From Bacteroidales bacterium (lineage in GTDB: Bacteria > Bacteroidota > Bacteroidia > Bacteroidales > F082): DNA of 64,000 nucleotides. Below, in pieces: positions 26,677 to 36,900 of the stretch. Every line of letters begins with the position of its first letter. The stretch's first letter is position 1. The position numbers were made by a program, and so were the translations under genes. The stretch is taken from the NCBI GenBank assembly GCA_016284305.1, contig JAEEON010000005.1, positions 22,410-86,409 on the forward strand, read 5' to 3'. The notes beneath the pieces were generated by a model. That model made no database searches. It was given only the letters and a program-made list of their open reading frames with translations, and had not been told where the DNA came from.

Positions 26677-28800
26677 ATGGCAGCAATTGAAAAAATCAGA
26701 AGACGTTCAGGATTGTTGATTGCAATCATTGGACTTGCCTTGTTGGCATTTGTCCTTCAGGACCTTTTCCAGAGCACGGGCAGACACCGCGAGTACAACG
26801 TGGCTGTGATTGATGGCGAGAAGATTCCTTACAAGGACTTTGAGGATTTAAAGAACAAGAATCTGGAAAACATGAAGAGGAATGCAGGTAACAACCTTAC
26901 CTCATCACAGACGTATAGTGTTTACAATAGCACCCTCGACCAGATGATCAAGGAACATCTCATGACCAAGGAATATGACGCTATCGGCATGAATGTTTCC
27001 CCTGATGAGCTTTATGATCAGTTTGTGGGTGATGATCCTCACCAGTGGGTCGTCCAAAGCTTTACCGATGCCAACGGTAGCTTCAACAGGGATGCCATGC
27101 TGAACTATATGCAGAATCTCGACCAATACCCAATTGAGAACCGTAACCAATGGGTCGAATTCGAGAATGCCATCAAAGACAACCGTTTGGAGACCAAGTT
27201 CAACAACCTGATTAAGGCTTCGTACTTTGTGCCCGCCAAGTTGGCTCAGAAGTATTACGAGAACAAGAACCTCACCGCAACCGCCGATGTCGTTGCTCTG
27301 CGTTATACCAACATCCCTGACTCAACAGTGGTTGTGACCGATCAGGACAACAAGAAGTTCTACGAGGACAACAAGTATCGTTTTGAGACCGATGCTACCC
27401 GTGGAATCGAATACGTGGTCTTTGACATTAAGCCCTCCGTTGAGGATAACCAAGAGGCTATGAAGATTGTCACCGAGATGAAGAATGACTTCACCAACAC
27501 TGACAACGTGGCCAGCTTCGTCAACGCCAATTCCGACCAACGTTATGACAGCACTTGGATGGGTCGTGCCGATGTGCCCGCCTCCATCGAGAACGTGATC
27601 TTCGATGCCGGCAACCAGCCTGGCTTCGTTTATGGTCCTTACTTTGAAGACAATGCCTATAACTTGGTTCGTATCGTTGATATGCAAAACCGTGCTGACT
27701 CACTGAAAGCCAGCCACATCCTCATCCCTTACATGGGCGCTCTCCGTAGCGAGGACACTGTCACCACCAAGGAAAGAGCTCAGGCCGTGGCCGATAGCTT
27801 GGCTAACGTGCTGAGAAAGAATGTCAAAAAGACTGAGTTGTTTGCTGAGCTGGCTACCCAGTTCTCTTCCGACAAGGGTTCTGCTGAAAAAGGTGGTGAC
27901 CTGGATTGGTTCACTGATGGCATGATGGTTCCTGAGTTCAACGAGTTCGTGATGAAGAACCCCGTGGGTCAGATTGGCGTCGTGGAGACTCCTTTCGGAT
28001 TCCATGTCATCAAGGTTACCGGCAAGACTGAGATGCAACCCAAGGCCCGCTTGGCCGTGTTGAAACATGACGTCACCGCCAGCACCAAGACCTATCAGGA
28101 CATCTTCGCTGTGGCTAACAAGTTCGTCACCGAGAACCGCACCTATGATCAATTCAACGCTGCTATTGAAGCGCAGAACCTGACCAAGCGCACCATGCCT
28201 CGTTTGACTGCCTCGACCTATCAGATCACTGGTATTGAGAATCCTCGTCAGATTGTCCGTTGGGCTTTCGATGACAAGACTCAAAAAGGTGATGTCTCCT
28301 CCATCTTCGAACTCGACGATATGTTCGTAGTGGCTGCTTTGACTGACATCGTTCCTGAAGGCTACGCTCCTTTGGAGAAAGTGATTGAACAGTCGAAGTA
28401 TCAGATCCTCAACAAGAAGAAAGGTGAGATTGCTTTGGAAAAGATGAAGGCTTGTGGTACCGATTACGACCGCATGGTCAGCGAACTCGGTGCTGAAAGC
28501 ACTAGCGTTGCCGATGTCAACCTCGATTCACGTGTGTTGGGCAACTTCGGCGTTGAAGCTGATGTCATCGGTACTATCCTTGGTATGAAGGAAGGTGAAG
28601 TGGTTGGCCCTATCGCCGGTAACTCATCTGCTTTCGTTGTCAAGAACGTGAAGTTCCAACAGCCCGCTGCTACCACCGATTACAGCACGGTGTTGAGAGA
28701 CAAGACTTCTCAATTCAACAACAAGGTGTTGAACAATGGTGTTTACAACGCCCTGAAGAACAACGCCAAGATCGAGGACAACAGAGTGTTGTTCTACTAA
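26677..28800 (+). CDS. Peptidyl-prolyl isomerase, PpiD/SurA type
   Basis: A 707-residue periplasmic chaperone anchored by one N-terminal membrane helix (about residues 13-28, LLIAIIGLALLAFVLQ). A SurA_N-type chaperone domain follows to about residue 330, then a parvulin rotamase domain at about 345-450 with the motif KASHILIPYMG and FGFHVIKVTGK, and a second C-terminal helical region. Such proteins assist folding of outer-membrane and periplasmic proteins. Its length agrees with Bacteroidetes PpiD-like proteins. The gene stands alone, with its own -7 box and a strong terminator. Confidence 0.88.
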   Translation: MAAIEKIRRRSGLLIAIIGLALLAFVLQDLFQSTGRHREYNVAVIDGEKIPYKDFEDLKNKNLENMKRNAGNNLTSSQTYSVYNSTLDQMIKEHLMTKEYDAIGMNVSPDELYDQFVGDDPHQWVVQSFTDANGSFNRDAMLNYMQNLDQYPIENRNQWVEFENAIKDNRLETKFNNLIKASYFVPAKLAQKYYENKNLTATADVVALRYTNIPDSTVVVTDQDNKKFYEDNKYRFETDATRGIEYVVFDIKPSVEDNQEAMKIVTEMKNDFTNTDNVASFVNANSDQRYDSTWMGRADVPASIENVIFDAGNQPGFVYGPYFEDNAYNLVRIVDMQNRADSLKASHILIPYMGALRSEDTVTTKERAQAVADSLANVLRKNVKKTELFAELATQFSSDKGSAEKGGDLDWFTDGMMVPEFNEFVMKNPVGQIGVVETPFGFHVIKVTGKTEMQPKARLAVLKHDVTASTKTYQDIFAVANKFVTENRTYDQFNAAIEAQNLTKRTMPRLTASTYQITGIENPRQIVRWAFDDKTQKGDVSSIFELDDMFVVAALTDIVPEGYAPLEKVIEQSKYQILNKKKGEIALEKMKACGTDYDRMVSELGAESTSVADVNLDSRVLGNFGVEADVIGTILGMKEGEVVGPIAGNSSAFVVKNVKFQQPAATTDYSTVLRDKTSQFNNKVLNNGVYNALKNNAKIEDNRVLFY

Positions 28801-28832
28801 TAGAAGGCAGAAGTCAGAAGACAGAATGATTG

Positions 28833-28870
28833 AAAGGGGATGGCTCATTTGAGCCATCCCCTTTCGTTTT
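28833..28870 (+). terminator. Intrinsic terminator after the PpiD-like gene
   Basis: A perfect 15-bp stem AAAGGGGATGGCTCA with its complement, a two-base loop, then CGTTTTT. It may also stop minus-strand transcripts from the dipeptidase gene. An AGAAGxCAGAAG repeat sits just upstream and its inverted version just downstream. Confidence 0.85.
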
Positions 28871-28901
28871 TCCCCCTTCTTGCTTCTTACTTCTTACTTC
28901 T

Positions 28902-30506
28902 TTAAAACCCCATACTAAACCAATACCAGAACTGTTCTTCCATTTCTTTCCAAGTTTGGCGTGTGGCAGCGGCGAAGTCTTTGGTGTATTGGTTAAGCAC
29001 CTTGGTGGCTTCGGCTTTTTTGCCTTCGTTGAGTAGGGCTTGGGCTTTCTTTTCGATGGTGGGGATCTCTTCCAGGGCTTTTTCTTCATAGCGAAGTGTG
29101 TTGCCGAGAAGGGTCTGTTTGGTGCGGCCCCACATTACGGTGGCGAGTTTGTTAGCACGGCGGTAGTCCCAGATCCACGATTCAGGCCGGTAGCGGAGCT
29201 GTCCGCATTTGTCGAATCCTTCAGGCAGGGTGGTGGAGCCAGAGAAGATGGGGATGCGAGGGCTCTGTCCAGGGTTGTCGCAGGCCATCCAGCAGATGGC
29301 GCCAATCTCATCTGGCATCCAACTACGGCATTGGATGATATGATGGTAGGAACTCCAGGCCACGGCGACAGTACGTTGGAAGTTGACGGTTCCAGGGGCA
29401 AGGAAGTTCAAGGTGTTCTGCATGGTTCCGTTCATCCAAGGGTTGGCGATGGGACTGATAATGGTGTCGCTGACCACGGTGCCGTCATCTTGGCGCTTCT
29501 TGCTCACCATCTTGATGTTTCGGGTCATGTCCATGTCAGTGCCTTCGTAGGTGCTCTTGAAGAGTTCCATCACCTTTTGGACATCGACCGTGACTTCGGG
29601 TTTTACCGAGAAGGGCAGCTCTTCCATGTCACGATTGAGGTTAAGTGATGGAGCCAATTGGCTGAGGATGAAGAACTCGCGGTCGCTGTAGTTTTTGCCG
29701 CCTCCATATTCGGCGCGGAAGGCCTTCCAGAACACGAAGTCGCCTTTGCCGTCCCAAAGTCCGTATTTCTTGGCCACGGCCTCGCAGTTGTCGGAGCAGT
29801 AAAAGTCCTTGCTCTTGCGTTCGAGTTTGCCGATGCGCGCGATGTTGGCGCTGACGCCCACCTCGTCGTCAGGGATGCGTTTGGCGGCCCATACGCCACC
29901 GATTTTGTCGGGACCCTCACCGAGGATTTCCATCTGCCAGACCTCGTTTTTGTCGGCAATGGTGATGCATTCGCCTCCATCGCCGTAACCATAGTCCTTG
30001 ACCAGTTGACCGATGAGTTGGATGGCGTCACGGGCATTGTCGCAGCGCATCAGGGCTACTCGTTCAAGTTCCTCAATCAGGAACATGCCTTTTTTATTGA
30101 CTAAGGTATCGGGCCCGGAGAAGGTGGTTTCACCGATGGCGAGTTGTTTCTCATTGAGACAAGGGTAAGCCGTGTTGAGATAGGCGTAGGTATGTGCTAC
30201 CTGAGGGATCTCGCCAGCGAGTTCGACGCCTCGGTTATCAAAGGGATCTTCAGTGTGCATGGTGCCTTTATAGACTTTGTGCATCTCACCCTTTTCATGG
30301 TCAGCAGCGGGCTCCCAGCGCATCCAGGTGCGGTAACGTCCGTCGCAAGTGTGTGAGGTGATGACTGATCCGTCGGCAGAGGCTTTCTTGCCAACTTGTA
30401 TGCTTGTGCAGTTGGCACCAACAAGTTGCTCTTGATCTTCTTGGGCGTGGACGGCAAAGCCCAACAGCAAGAGATTAGCTAATAACAGTGATTTGAATTT
30501 GAACAT
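28902..30506 (-). CDS. Exported C69-family dipeptidase
   Basis: A 534-residue Ntn-hydrolase-type peptidase (PepD family). A signal peptide (about residues 1-21, ending AVHAQ) precedes GANCTSIQVGKKASADGSVITSH, where the Cys (about residue 33) is the catalytic nucleophile after processing. Later YAYLNTAYPCLNEKQLAIGETTFSG and GYGDGGECITIADKNEVWQMEILGEG are typical. The family cleaves dipeptides with broad specificity; the signal points to a periplasmic or surface location. A C-terminal Lys/Glu-rich helical tail is present. It is transcribed alone from a promoter facing tnaA. Confidence 0.88.
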   Translation of the reverse strand: MFKFKSLLLANLLLLGFAVHAQEDQEQLVGANCTSIQVGKKASADGSVITSHTCDGRYRTWMRWEPAADHEKGEMHKVYKGTMHTEDPFDNRGVELAGEIPQVAHTYAYLNTAYPCLNEKQLAIGETTFSGPDTLVNKKGMFLIEELERVALMRCDNARDAIQLIGQLVKDYGYGDGGECITIADKNEVWQMEILGEGPDKIGGVWAAKRIPDDEVGVSANIARIGKLERKSKDFYCSDNCEAVAKKYGLWDGKGDFVFWKAFRAEYGGGKNYSDREFFILSQLAPSLNLNRDMEELPFSVKPEVTVDVQKVMELFKSTYEGTDMDMTRNIKMVSKKRQDDGTVVSDTIISPIANPWMNGTMQNTLNFLAPGTVNFQRTVAVAWSSYHHIIQCRSWMPDEIGAICWMACDNPGQSPRIPIFSGSTTLPEGFDKCGQLRYRPESWIWDYRRANKLATVMWGRTKQTLLGNTLRYEEKALEEIPTIEKKAQALLNEGKKAEATKVLNQYTKDFAAATRQTWKEMEEQFWYWFSMGF

Positions 30507-30537
30507 GATGATAATTCTGTTTGTTGATTTGAACTTT

Positions 30538-30566
30538 CAAAGATAGGAAAAAATAGTTCATCCAAA
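30538..30566 (-). promoter_or_regulatory. Promoter of the C69 dipeptidase gene
   Basis: On the minus strand, TTTG at 30566-30563 and TATCTTTG at 30545-30538, spaced 17 bases. Confidence 0.6.
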
Positions 30567-30615
30567 TAAAATATGTTCAGCGCCTTTTTAGTACGCTACA
30601 AAAAAACAAATCTTC

Positions 30616-30644
30616 TTGTTATTCAGAAAATCTTCGTATCTTTG
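30616..30644 (+). promoter_or_regulatory. Promoter of the tnaA transcript
   Basis: TTG at 30616-30618 and TATCTTTG at 30637-30644, spaced 18 bases. The predicted transcript start near 30651 leaves a leader of about 165 bases before tnaA, containing a 19-codon reading frame and a T-rich tract at 30749-30762. Confidence 0.6.
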
Positions 30645-30668
30645 ACCGATTTTTGAAAGCATCTCCTC

Positions 30669-30728
30669 ATGCGTATGGCTTTCGGCAAAGCGATTTATCT
30701 CAACGTCAAAGAACGTGACCGTTTCTGA
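30669..30728 (+). CDS. Possible 19-residue leader peptide upstream of tnaA
   Basis: An ATG-initiated frame of 19 codons (MRMAFGKAIYLNVKERDRF) begins about 18 bases after the predicted transcript start and ends 88 bases before tnaA. A leader peptide, tnaC, controls tryptophanase in enterobacteria, but this one has no Trp and no resemblance to TnaC. No clear ribosome binding site is seen. It may be chance, or a leader responding to another signal. Confidence 0.3.
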   Translation: MRMAFGKAIYLNVKERDRF

Positions 30729-30816
30729 GCTCTTGCTTGGAAATAGATGTTCTTTTTTTCTTCCCCCAAAAGATAACGTTAATTTTTAAATATTTGAATC
30801 TTTAAATAATAAAATT

Positions 30817-32193
30817 ATGGAATTACCATTTGCAGAAGCGTGGAAAATCAAGATGGTTGAACCCATTAAGAAATCCACCCGCGAACAACGCGAGAAATGG
30901 CTCAACGAAGCCCACCAAAATGTCTTTATGTTGAAGAGTGACTACGTCTATATTGACCTGTTGACAGACTCTGGAACGGGTGCCATGAGTGACCGTCAAT
31001 GGGGAGCGATGATGATGGGTGATGAGAGCTACGGCGGTGCTCGTTCGTTCTATCACATGAAGGACACTATCACTGAACTTACTGGTTTCGAGTATGTTAT
31101 CCCTACTCACCAAGGCCGTGCCGCCGAGAACGTGCTGTTCTCCTATTTGGTGAAGCCGGGTATGGTCGTGCCGGGCAACGCTCACTTCGACACCACCAAG
31201 GGCCATATCGAGAGCCGTAAGGCTTTTGCCATCGACGTCACCGTTCCTGAGGCTTACGATACCCAACTTGAAGTCCCCTTCAAAGGCAATGTCAGCCTCG
31301 AGAAACTCGAGAAGGTGTTGGAAGAGAACAAGGGCAACGTGCCGTTCATGGTCCTCACTGTCACCAACAACACCGTTGGCGGTCAGCCTGTGAGCATGAA
31401 GAACATCCGTGAGACCTGCGAACTCTGCCACAAATACGGTGTCCCGGTTAACATCGACAGCGCCCGTTTCATTGAGAACGCTTACTTCATCAAGACCCGT
31501 GAGGAAGGCTATGCTGACAAGACTTTGAAGGAAATCGCCTTGGAGATGTTCAGCTATGCTGACTCGATGACCATGAGTGCCAAGAAGGACGGTCTCGTCA
31601 ACATGGGCGGATTCATCGCCACCAACAAGAAAGACTGGTACGAAGGTGCCAAGCTGTTCTGCATCCCCTTCGAGGGATTCCTCACCTATGGCGGTATGAA
31701 CGGCCGTGACATGGACGCTTTGGCTGTCGGTCTGAAAGAAAACATCGAATTCGACATGGTCGAGACCCGTATCAAACAAGTGCATTATCTTGCCAAGAAA
31801 CTCGACGAGTACGGCATTCCTTATCAGCGCCCTGCCGGTGGTCACGCCATCTTCGTTGACGCTGACAAGGTGTTGACCCAGATCCCGAAGGAAGAGTTCC
31901 CGGCTCAGACGCTGACCTGCGAGCTGTATCTCGAAGCCGGCATCCGTGCCTGCGAAATCGGTTATGTGTTGGCCGACCGTGACCCGGTGACTCGCCAAAA
32001 CCGCTTCGGTGGCAACGACTTCGTGCGTCTGTGCATCCCGCGCCGCGTCTATACAAACAATCACATGGACGTGATTGCTGCTGCCTTGAAGAATGTTTAT
32101 GACCGTCGCAACGAGATCAAGCGCGGTCTTGAGATTACCTGGGAAGCTGAGCTGATGCGCCATTTCACCTGTCAGTTCAAGAGACTGGGATAA
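30817..32193 (+). CDS. tnaA: Tryptophanase
   Basis: A 458-residue PLP enzyme of the beta-eliminating lyase group that splits tryptophan to indole, pyruvate and ammonia. LLTDSGTGAMSD, THQGRAAENV and SMTMSAKKDG (PLP Lys at 256/257) are clear. Tyrosine phenol-lyase is the alternative; two substrate-site residues favour tryptophanase: Asp in HFDTTKGH, where phenol-lyases have Thr, and His449 in LMRHFT, where they have Phe. Length is typical. A membrane protein gene starts one base after its stop, so the two are cotranscribed. Catabolic or inducer control is likely through its long leader. Confidence 0.9.
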   Translation: MELPFAEAWKIKMVEPIKKSTREQREKWLNEAHQNVFMLKSDYVYIDLLTDSGTGAMSDRQWGAMMMGDESYGGARSFYHMKDTITELTGFEYVIPTHQGRAAENVLFSYLVKPGMVVPGNAHFDTTKGHIESRKAFAIDVTVPEAYDTQLEVPFKGNVSLEKLEKVLEENKGNVPFMVLTVTNNTVGGQPVSMKNIRETCELCHKYGVPVNIDSARFIENAYFIKTREEGYADKTLKEIALEMFSYADSMTMSAKKDGLVNMGGFIATNKKDWYEGAKLFCIPFEGFLTYGGMNGRDMDALAVGLKENIEFDMVETRIKQVHYLAKKLDEYGIPYQRPAGGHAIFVDADKVLTQIPKEEFPAQTLTCELYLEAGIRACEIGYVLADRDPVTRQNRFGGNDFVRLCIPRRVYTNNHMDVIAAALKNVYDRRNEIKRGLEITWEAELMRHFTCQFKRLG

Positions 32194-32194
32194 G

Positions 32195-32761
32195 ATGTCA
32201 ACTTCAGCAATCATCATCGGAATCGTCTATCTGTTGGCACTGACCACCAGTGTAGTGCCTCTTGCCGTAGGCTTGGAGCCCAAGGGGGAGAGCACTTCCG
32301 GAAGGCGTCTGCTGGTGGCGTTGGTCTTTGCAGCCACTCAAGCCTTGATGGCTTTTGTGGGCTATCTGATTGGCACCATGATTGACTATATGTTTGGCGA
32401 CCTTCTGCCATATTTGGTCTTTGCCATTATGCTCATTGTGTCTGTCAAGATGATAGTTGATTCCATGAAAGTGCTGAAAGCCAAACGGTTGTATGCCTTC
32501 ACCTCCAATTGGGGTTTCCTCCTTTTGGGAATCCTGGCTGGCATGAACACCCTGCTGATGGGTGTTTGTGGTGAAGGCTTCCTGCCGTTTGGCAACTGGT
32601 ATTTCCTGTTCATTGCCATAGCAGCATTCCTATGGGCTTCTTACGCTGTCCGCATCCAATACACCCCTAAAATGCTTCGTAGCACGAGTTTCATTGAGTT
32701 TTCGGGTGCGGTGTTTATTTTCATCATAGCCATCCTCTATCTATTTACTGATTTAATCTGA
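32195..32761 (+). CDS. MntP-like six-helix membrane protein coupled to tnaA
   Basis: A 188-residue protein with six predicted membrane segments arranged as two similar halves, as in the MntP (DUF204) manganese efflux family of the LysE superfamily. The conserved Asp of each half in MntP (SMDAFAVS-type motifs) is not present: the equivalent places read TTSVVPLAVG and MNTLLMGVCG. It begins one base after the tnaA stop. Manganese export is therefore doubtful; export of a tryptophanase product is a possibility raised by position only. Confidence 0.55.
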   Translation: MSTSAIIIGIVYLLALTTSVVPLAVGLEPKGESTSGRRLLVALVFAATQALMAFVGYLIGTMIDYMFGDLLPYLVFAIMLIVSVKMIVDSMKVLKAKRLYAFTSNWGFLLLGILAGMNTLLMGVCGEGFLPFGNWYFLFIAIAAFLWASYAVRIQYTPKMLRSTSFIEFSGAVFIFIIAILYLFTDLI

Positions 32762-32768
32762 AATACTC

Positions 32769-33833
32769 ATGAAACGACAGCTTGTCCTATTTCTTTTCCT
32801 CTTTGTGGGTCTTCGGGTAATGGCCCAACCCATTGGATACTATGACGCTGCTAATGGCCTAACGGGCGACCGGCTTAAGGTGGCTCTTCACGAGATTATC
32901 AAAAACCATACTACCATCTCATATTCTCAGCTCTGGAATGCTTTCTGGAGCACTGACAACAAAGGCGATGGCGTGGTGTGGGACATGTATTCCGACATTC
33001 CTGGAGGCACGTCGCCTTACGTTTACTATCTAGGTATGGACCAATGCGGCAGTGGCGGCTGCAATAATGTCGAGGGCACATGTTACAATCGCGAACACTC
33101 TTGGCCGCAAAGCTGGTTCAGCGAGCAGTCCACACCTCGCACTGACTTGCATCACATTTTTCCAACGGATTGCCAGGTGAACCATGACCGAGGCAACAAT
33201 CCTTATGGCGAAGTGAGTTCGGGAACTACTTTCAAAAACGGTTCAAAGTTGGGTCCTTGCAAGACCCCAGGTTATTCCGGGACGGTATTTGAGCCTATCG
33301 ATGAATACAAGGGCGACTTTGCCCGCGCCTATTTCTACATGAGTGTCAGGTACTATAGCGAGGATGGTTCTTGGAAGTCATCACCCATGACTGACAAGTC
33401 GGAGATCAAGCCTTGGGCCATGGCTATGCTGCTTCGCTGGAACAAGTTGGATCCCGTGAGCCAAAAGGAGATCGACCGCAACAATGCCATCTATAACGAT
33501 TACCAATACAACCGTAATCCCTTTGTCGATTATCCAGAATATGCCGACATGATCTGGGACCCGAATTGGAGCGTAGTGGTGCTTTGTGATGAAACCCCAT
33601 TGGCTGTGTATCCTAACCCTGTGCAGCAGGGCGGCACGCTGCGGTTCAGCACCGCCTTGGATTTTGACCAACTCGTGGTCGGCGACCTTAGCGGTCGAAT
33701 ATTGGCGCGTATGGAGTTGAAACCTCAGTCCAACACCTGTGACCTGCCCCGTGATTTGAAACCAGGTTGCTACCTTTTACAGCTGTTCAGGGATGGCCGT
33801 TCAGCGGGCCGTGCGAAAATCTTGGTCAATTGA
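32769..33833 (+). CDS. Secreted endonuclease I family nuclease with T9SS sorting domain
   Basis: A 354-residue protein. Signal peptide about residues 1-19; endonuclease I (EndA/NucM) domain about 20-260 with NREHSWPQSWF and the metal and catalytic region TDLHHIFPTDCQVNHDRGNNPYG; then a type IX secretion C-terminal domain of about 75 residues starting LAVYPNPVQQGGTLRFS and ending AGRAKILVN. The family is a non-specific DNA/RNA endonuclease; the sorting domain predicts export across the outer membrane, so a role in scavenging extracellular nucleic acid is likely. It follows the MntP-like gene by seven bases. Confidence 0.9.
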   Translation: MKRQLVLFLFLFVGLRVMAQPIGYYDAANGLTGDRLKVALHEIIKNHTTISYSQLWNAFWSTDNKGDGVVWDMYSDIPGGTSPYVYYLGMDQCGSGGCNNVEGTCYNREHSWPQSWFSEQSTPRTDLHHIFPTDCQVNHDRGNNPYGEVSSGTTFKNGSKLGPCKTPGYSGTVFEPIDEYKGDFARAYFYMSVRYYSEDGSWKSSPMTDKSEIKPWAMAMLLRWNKLDPVSQKEIDRNNAIYNDYQYNRNPFVDYPEYADMIWDPNWSVVVLCDETPLAVYPNPVQQGGTLRFSTALDFDQLVVGDLSGRILARMELKPQSNTCDLPRDLKPGCYLLQLFRDGRSAGRAKILVN

Positions 33834-33844
33834 CCGAGATTTTC
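33815..33844 (+). terminator. Hairpin overlapping the endonuclease stop codon
   Basis: GAAAATCTTGGTCAA pairs with the following TTGACCGAGATTTTC (15 bp with one G-U). The stop TGA lies inside the right arm. No U-run follows, so termination may rely on the hairpin alone. Confidence 0.55.
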
Positions 33845-33880
33845 ATGCCTTTAGGTGGTCAATAATCCAACATTATTTTT

Positions 33881-33888
33881 TAACTTTG
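33881..33888 (+). promoter_or_regulatory. -7 box of purL
   Basis: TAACTTTG, 31 bases upstream of the purL ATG. No purine riboswitch was recognised in the short leader. Confidence 0.5.
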
Positions 33889-33919
33889 CAAGCATATTAA
33901 TTGCAAAAGAAACGCAATC

Positions 33920-36900
33920 ATGATATGCTTCTTTTTATCTGGTAATCAACGTGTTATAGCTGTTGATGCAGTATCAGAGCTTACCTCTGAACATCTTTCC
34001 CGTCTTTCATGGTTATTCGGCAAGGCCGATTTGGTTAAGACAAAGACCGTAAAAGGGTATTTTGTCGGCCCCCGTCGCGAGATGATTACCCCTTGGAGTA
34101 CCAATGCGGTGGAAATCGCTCAAAACATGGGTGTTGAAGGCATCTTACGCATCGAGGAATTCCATGAAGTAGCCTCGATGGATGCTCCATACGATCCCAT
34201 GCTTCAGGCTATGTACCATAACCTGGACCAGAAAGTGTTCACCGTGAACCGCAAGCCTGAACCCCTGAAGTCGATAGAAGATATCGCGACGTATAATGAG
34301 AAGGAGGGCCTTGCTCTCAGTGACGAAGAGGTGGAATACCTGAAAGGGATCGCTGAAAAGATCGGAAGGCCGCTGACCGATAGTGAGGTTTATGGTTTTG
34401 CGCAAGTGAACTCGGAGCACTGTAGGCATAAGATCTTCAACGGCACCTTCATCATCGATGGAAAGAAGATGGGAAGTTCCTTGTTTGCGTTGATTAAGAA
34501 GACTTCCACCTCAAACCCGAACAAGATTGTGTCGGCCTATAAGGACAACGTAGCTTTCATCCTTGGTCCCAAGGTGGAGCAGTTTGCCCCGAAAGGACAG
34601 TGCGAGGCGGATTATTTCCAGATTAAGAATATCGATACGATTCTCTCCCTCAAGGCGGAGACTCATAACTTCCCCACCACGGTGGAACCATTCAACGGTG
34701 CGGCTACTGGCACGGGTGGCGAGATTCGTGACCGTCTGGCTGGGGGTCAAGGCAGCCTTCCCCTGGCGGGAACAGCGGTCTATATGACCTCCTATCCGCG
34801 CACCGAGAGCGGCCGCAGTTGGGAACAGGGCGTTGAGCCCCGTAAATGGTTGTATCAGACTCCTGAAGAGATCTTGATCAAGGCTTCAAATGGTGCCTCC
34901 GACTTCGGAAACAAGTTTGGACAACCCTTGATTAACGGCAGTGTGCTGACGTTCGAACATCAGGAAAAGGAGACCTTGGGCTACGACAAGGTCATCATGC
35001 TTGCAGGCGGCATCGGCTTCGCCAAGAAACAAGACGCCAAGAAACTGGAACCGGAACCGGGTGATGTCATCGTGGTGCTGGGTGGCGACAACTATCGTAT
35101 CGGAATGGGCGGCGGTGCAGTGTCGAGCGTCGATACAGGACAATACAGCAACGCCATTGAGCTCAATGCGGTGCAACGTGCCAACCCTGAGATGCAGAAG
35201 CGTGTCAGTAACGTGATTCGTGCCATGGCCGAGATGGATAAGAATCCCATCAGGAGCATCCACGACCATGGTGCTGGAGGCCACCTGAACTGCCTCTCTG
35301 AGCTGATTGAAGATGCAGGCGGTGTAGTGTATGTCGATAACTTGCCCGTTGGTGACCCTACGCTTTCGGACAAAGAAATCATCGGCAACGAGTCGCAAGA
35401 GCGCATGGGCCTGTTGGTGAAGAAAAAAGATCTGGAGCTGGTCCGCAAGACTGCCGAAAGGGAACGCGCCCCGTACTACGAGGTGGGAGAGGTGACCGGT
35501 GACGAACGTCTGCGTTTCGTTCGCAAGAACGGTGAGGCTCCCATCGACTTGGCACTGTCTGACTTCTTTGGAAGTGCGCCAAAGACAGTGCTTCACGATA
35601 GTTCCAAACCCTATCATTTCAAGAAGATTAGCTATACTAAGAGAGATTTCCATAAATACCTGAACAAGGTGCTTCAACTGGAAGCCGTTGCGTGCAAGGA
35701 TTGGCTCACCAACAAGGTGGATCGTTCTGTCACAGGTCGTGTGGCTCAGCAGCAATGCGTGGGCGAGATTCAGCTTCCGTTGAGCAACCTAGGCATCAGT
35801 TCCCTTGATTTCACCGGCACTCGTGGCATTGCCACCGCTTTGGGTCATGCCTCCATTCCTGCTTTGATTGACCCTGCGGCAGGTTCACGGCTTTCGGTCT
35901 CCGAGGCCTTGACCAACCTCGTATGGGCTCCCATCGACGGCCATCTTTCGGGCGTGTCGTTGAGCGCTAACTGGATGTGGCCTGCCAAGCAGGAAGGAGA
36001 GACCGCTCGCCTTTATCAAGCCGTCAAAGCCTTGAGCGACTATTGCATTGCCTTGGGTATCAATGTGCCTACGGGCAAGGACTCGCTCTCAATGACACAA
36101 AAGTATCCCCAAGGTCAGAAAGTGGTCGCCCCAGGCACCGTCATCGTTTCGGCCGTGGGCGAGGTGAGCAACATCCGTCAGACCGTCCGTCCGGTGATGA
36201 AAGGTCGCTTGGATTCTGAATTGCTCTACATCGATTTCTCCAAAGACGGTTTCGAGCTCGGTGGCAGCAGCTTTGCCCAAGCCATCGATGCCATCGGACA
36301 ATATACCCCCGACGTGAAGAGCCCAGCCTATTTTAAGAAGGCCTTCAACGCCATCCAGACCTTGATCGACGAGGAACTGATCCTTGCTGGACATGACGTG
36401 TCAGCGGGTGGTTTGATTACCACTTTGCTGGAGATGAACTTTGCCAACACTGAGTTTGGCATGGAGCTGAACTTTAAGGATTTCGACAAAGAAGACTTGA
36501 CCGCTGTGCTGTTCTGTGAGAAGCCGTCGGTGGTCATCCAAGTGGCTGGCGATGGTGAGGCCAAGAAACGCCTCCGCCAATTGGGCGTCAGTTTCAAGGT
36601 CATCGGAAAACCATGCCAGAAACGCCGTATCACTCTGCATCATGCAGGTCATGATCATCTCTTCGAGATTGACGCGCTCCGTGACGTTTGGTTCAAGTCG
36701 TCGTACCTGCTTGACCGCAAGCAGAGTGGCGAACGCAAAGCCATGGAACGTTATGAAAACTACAAGAAACAATACCTCCACTATAGCTTTGGCCATGACT
36801 TTACAGGAAAGGCTAAAGATTTGGGTATCAGTATGAAACGTCGTAAGAAATCAGGTGTCCAGGCGGCTATCATCCGAGAGAAGGGTTGCCAATGCGACCG

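Noticed and set aside
30817..32193. Tyrosine phenol-lyase
   Set aside because: The Asp in HFDTTKGH and His449 match tryptophanase, not the Thr and Phe of phenol-lyases.
30823..32217. 464-codon open frame antisense to tnaA
   Set aside because: It mirrors the codon pattern of tnaA, has no recognisable domain and no promoter, and tnaA is certain.
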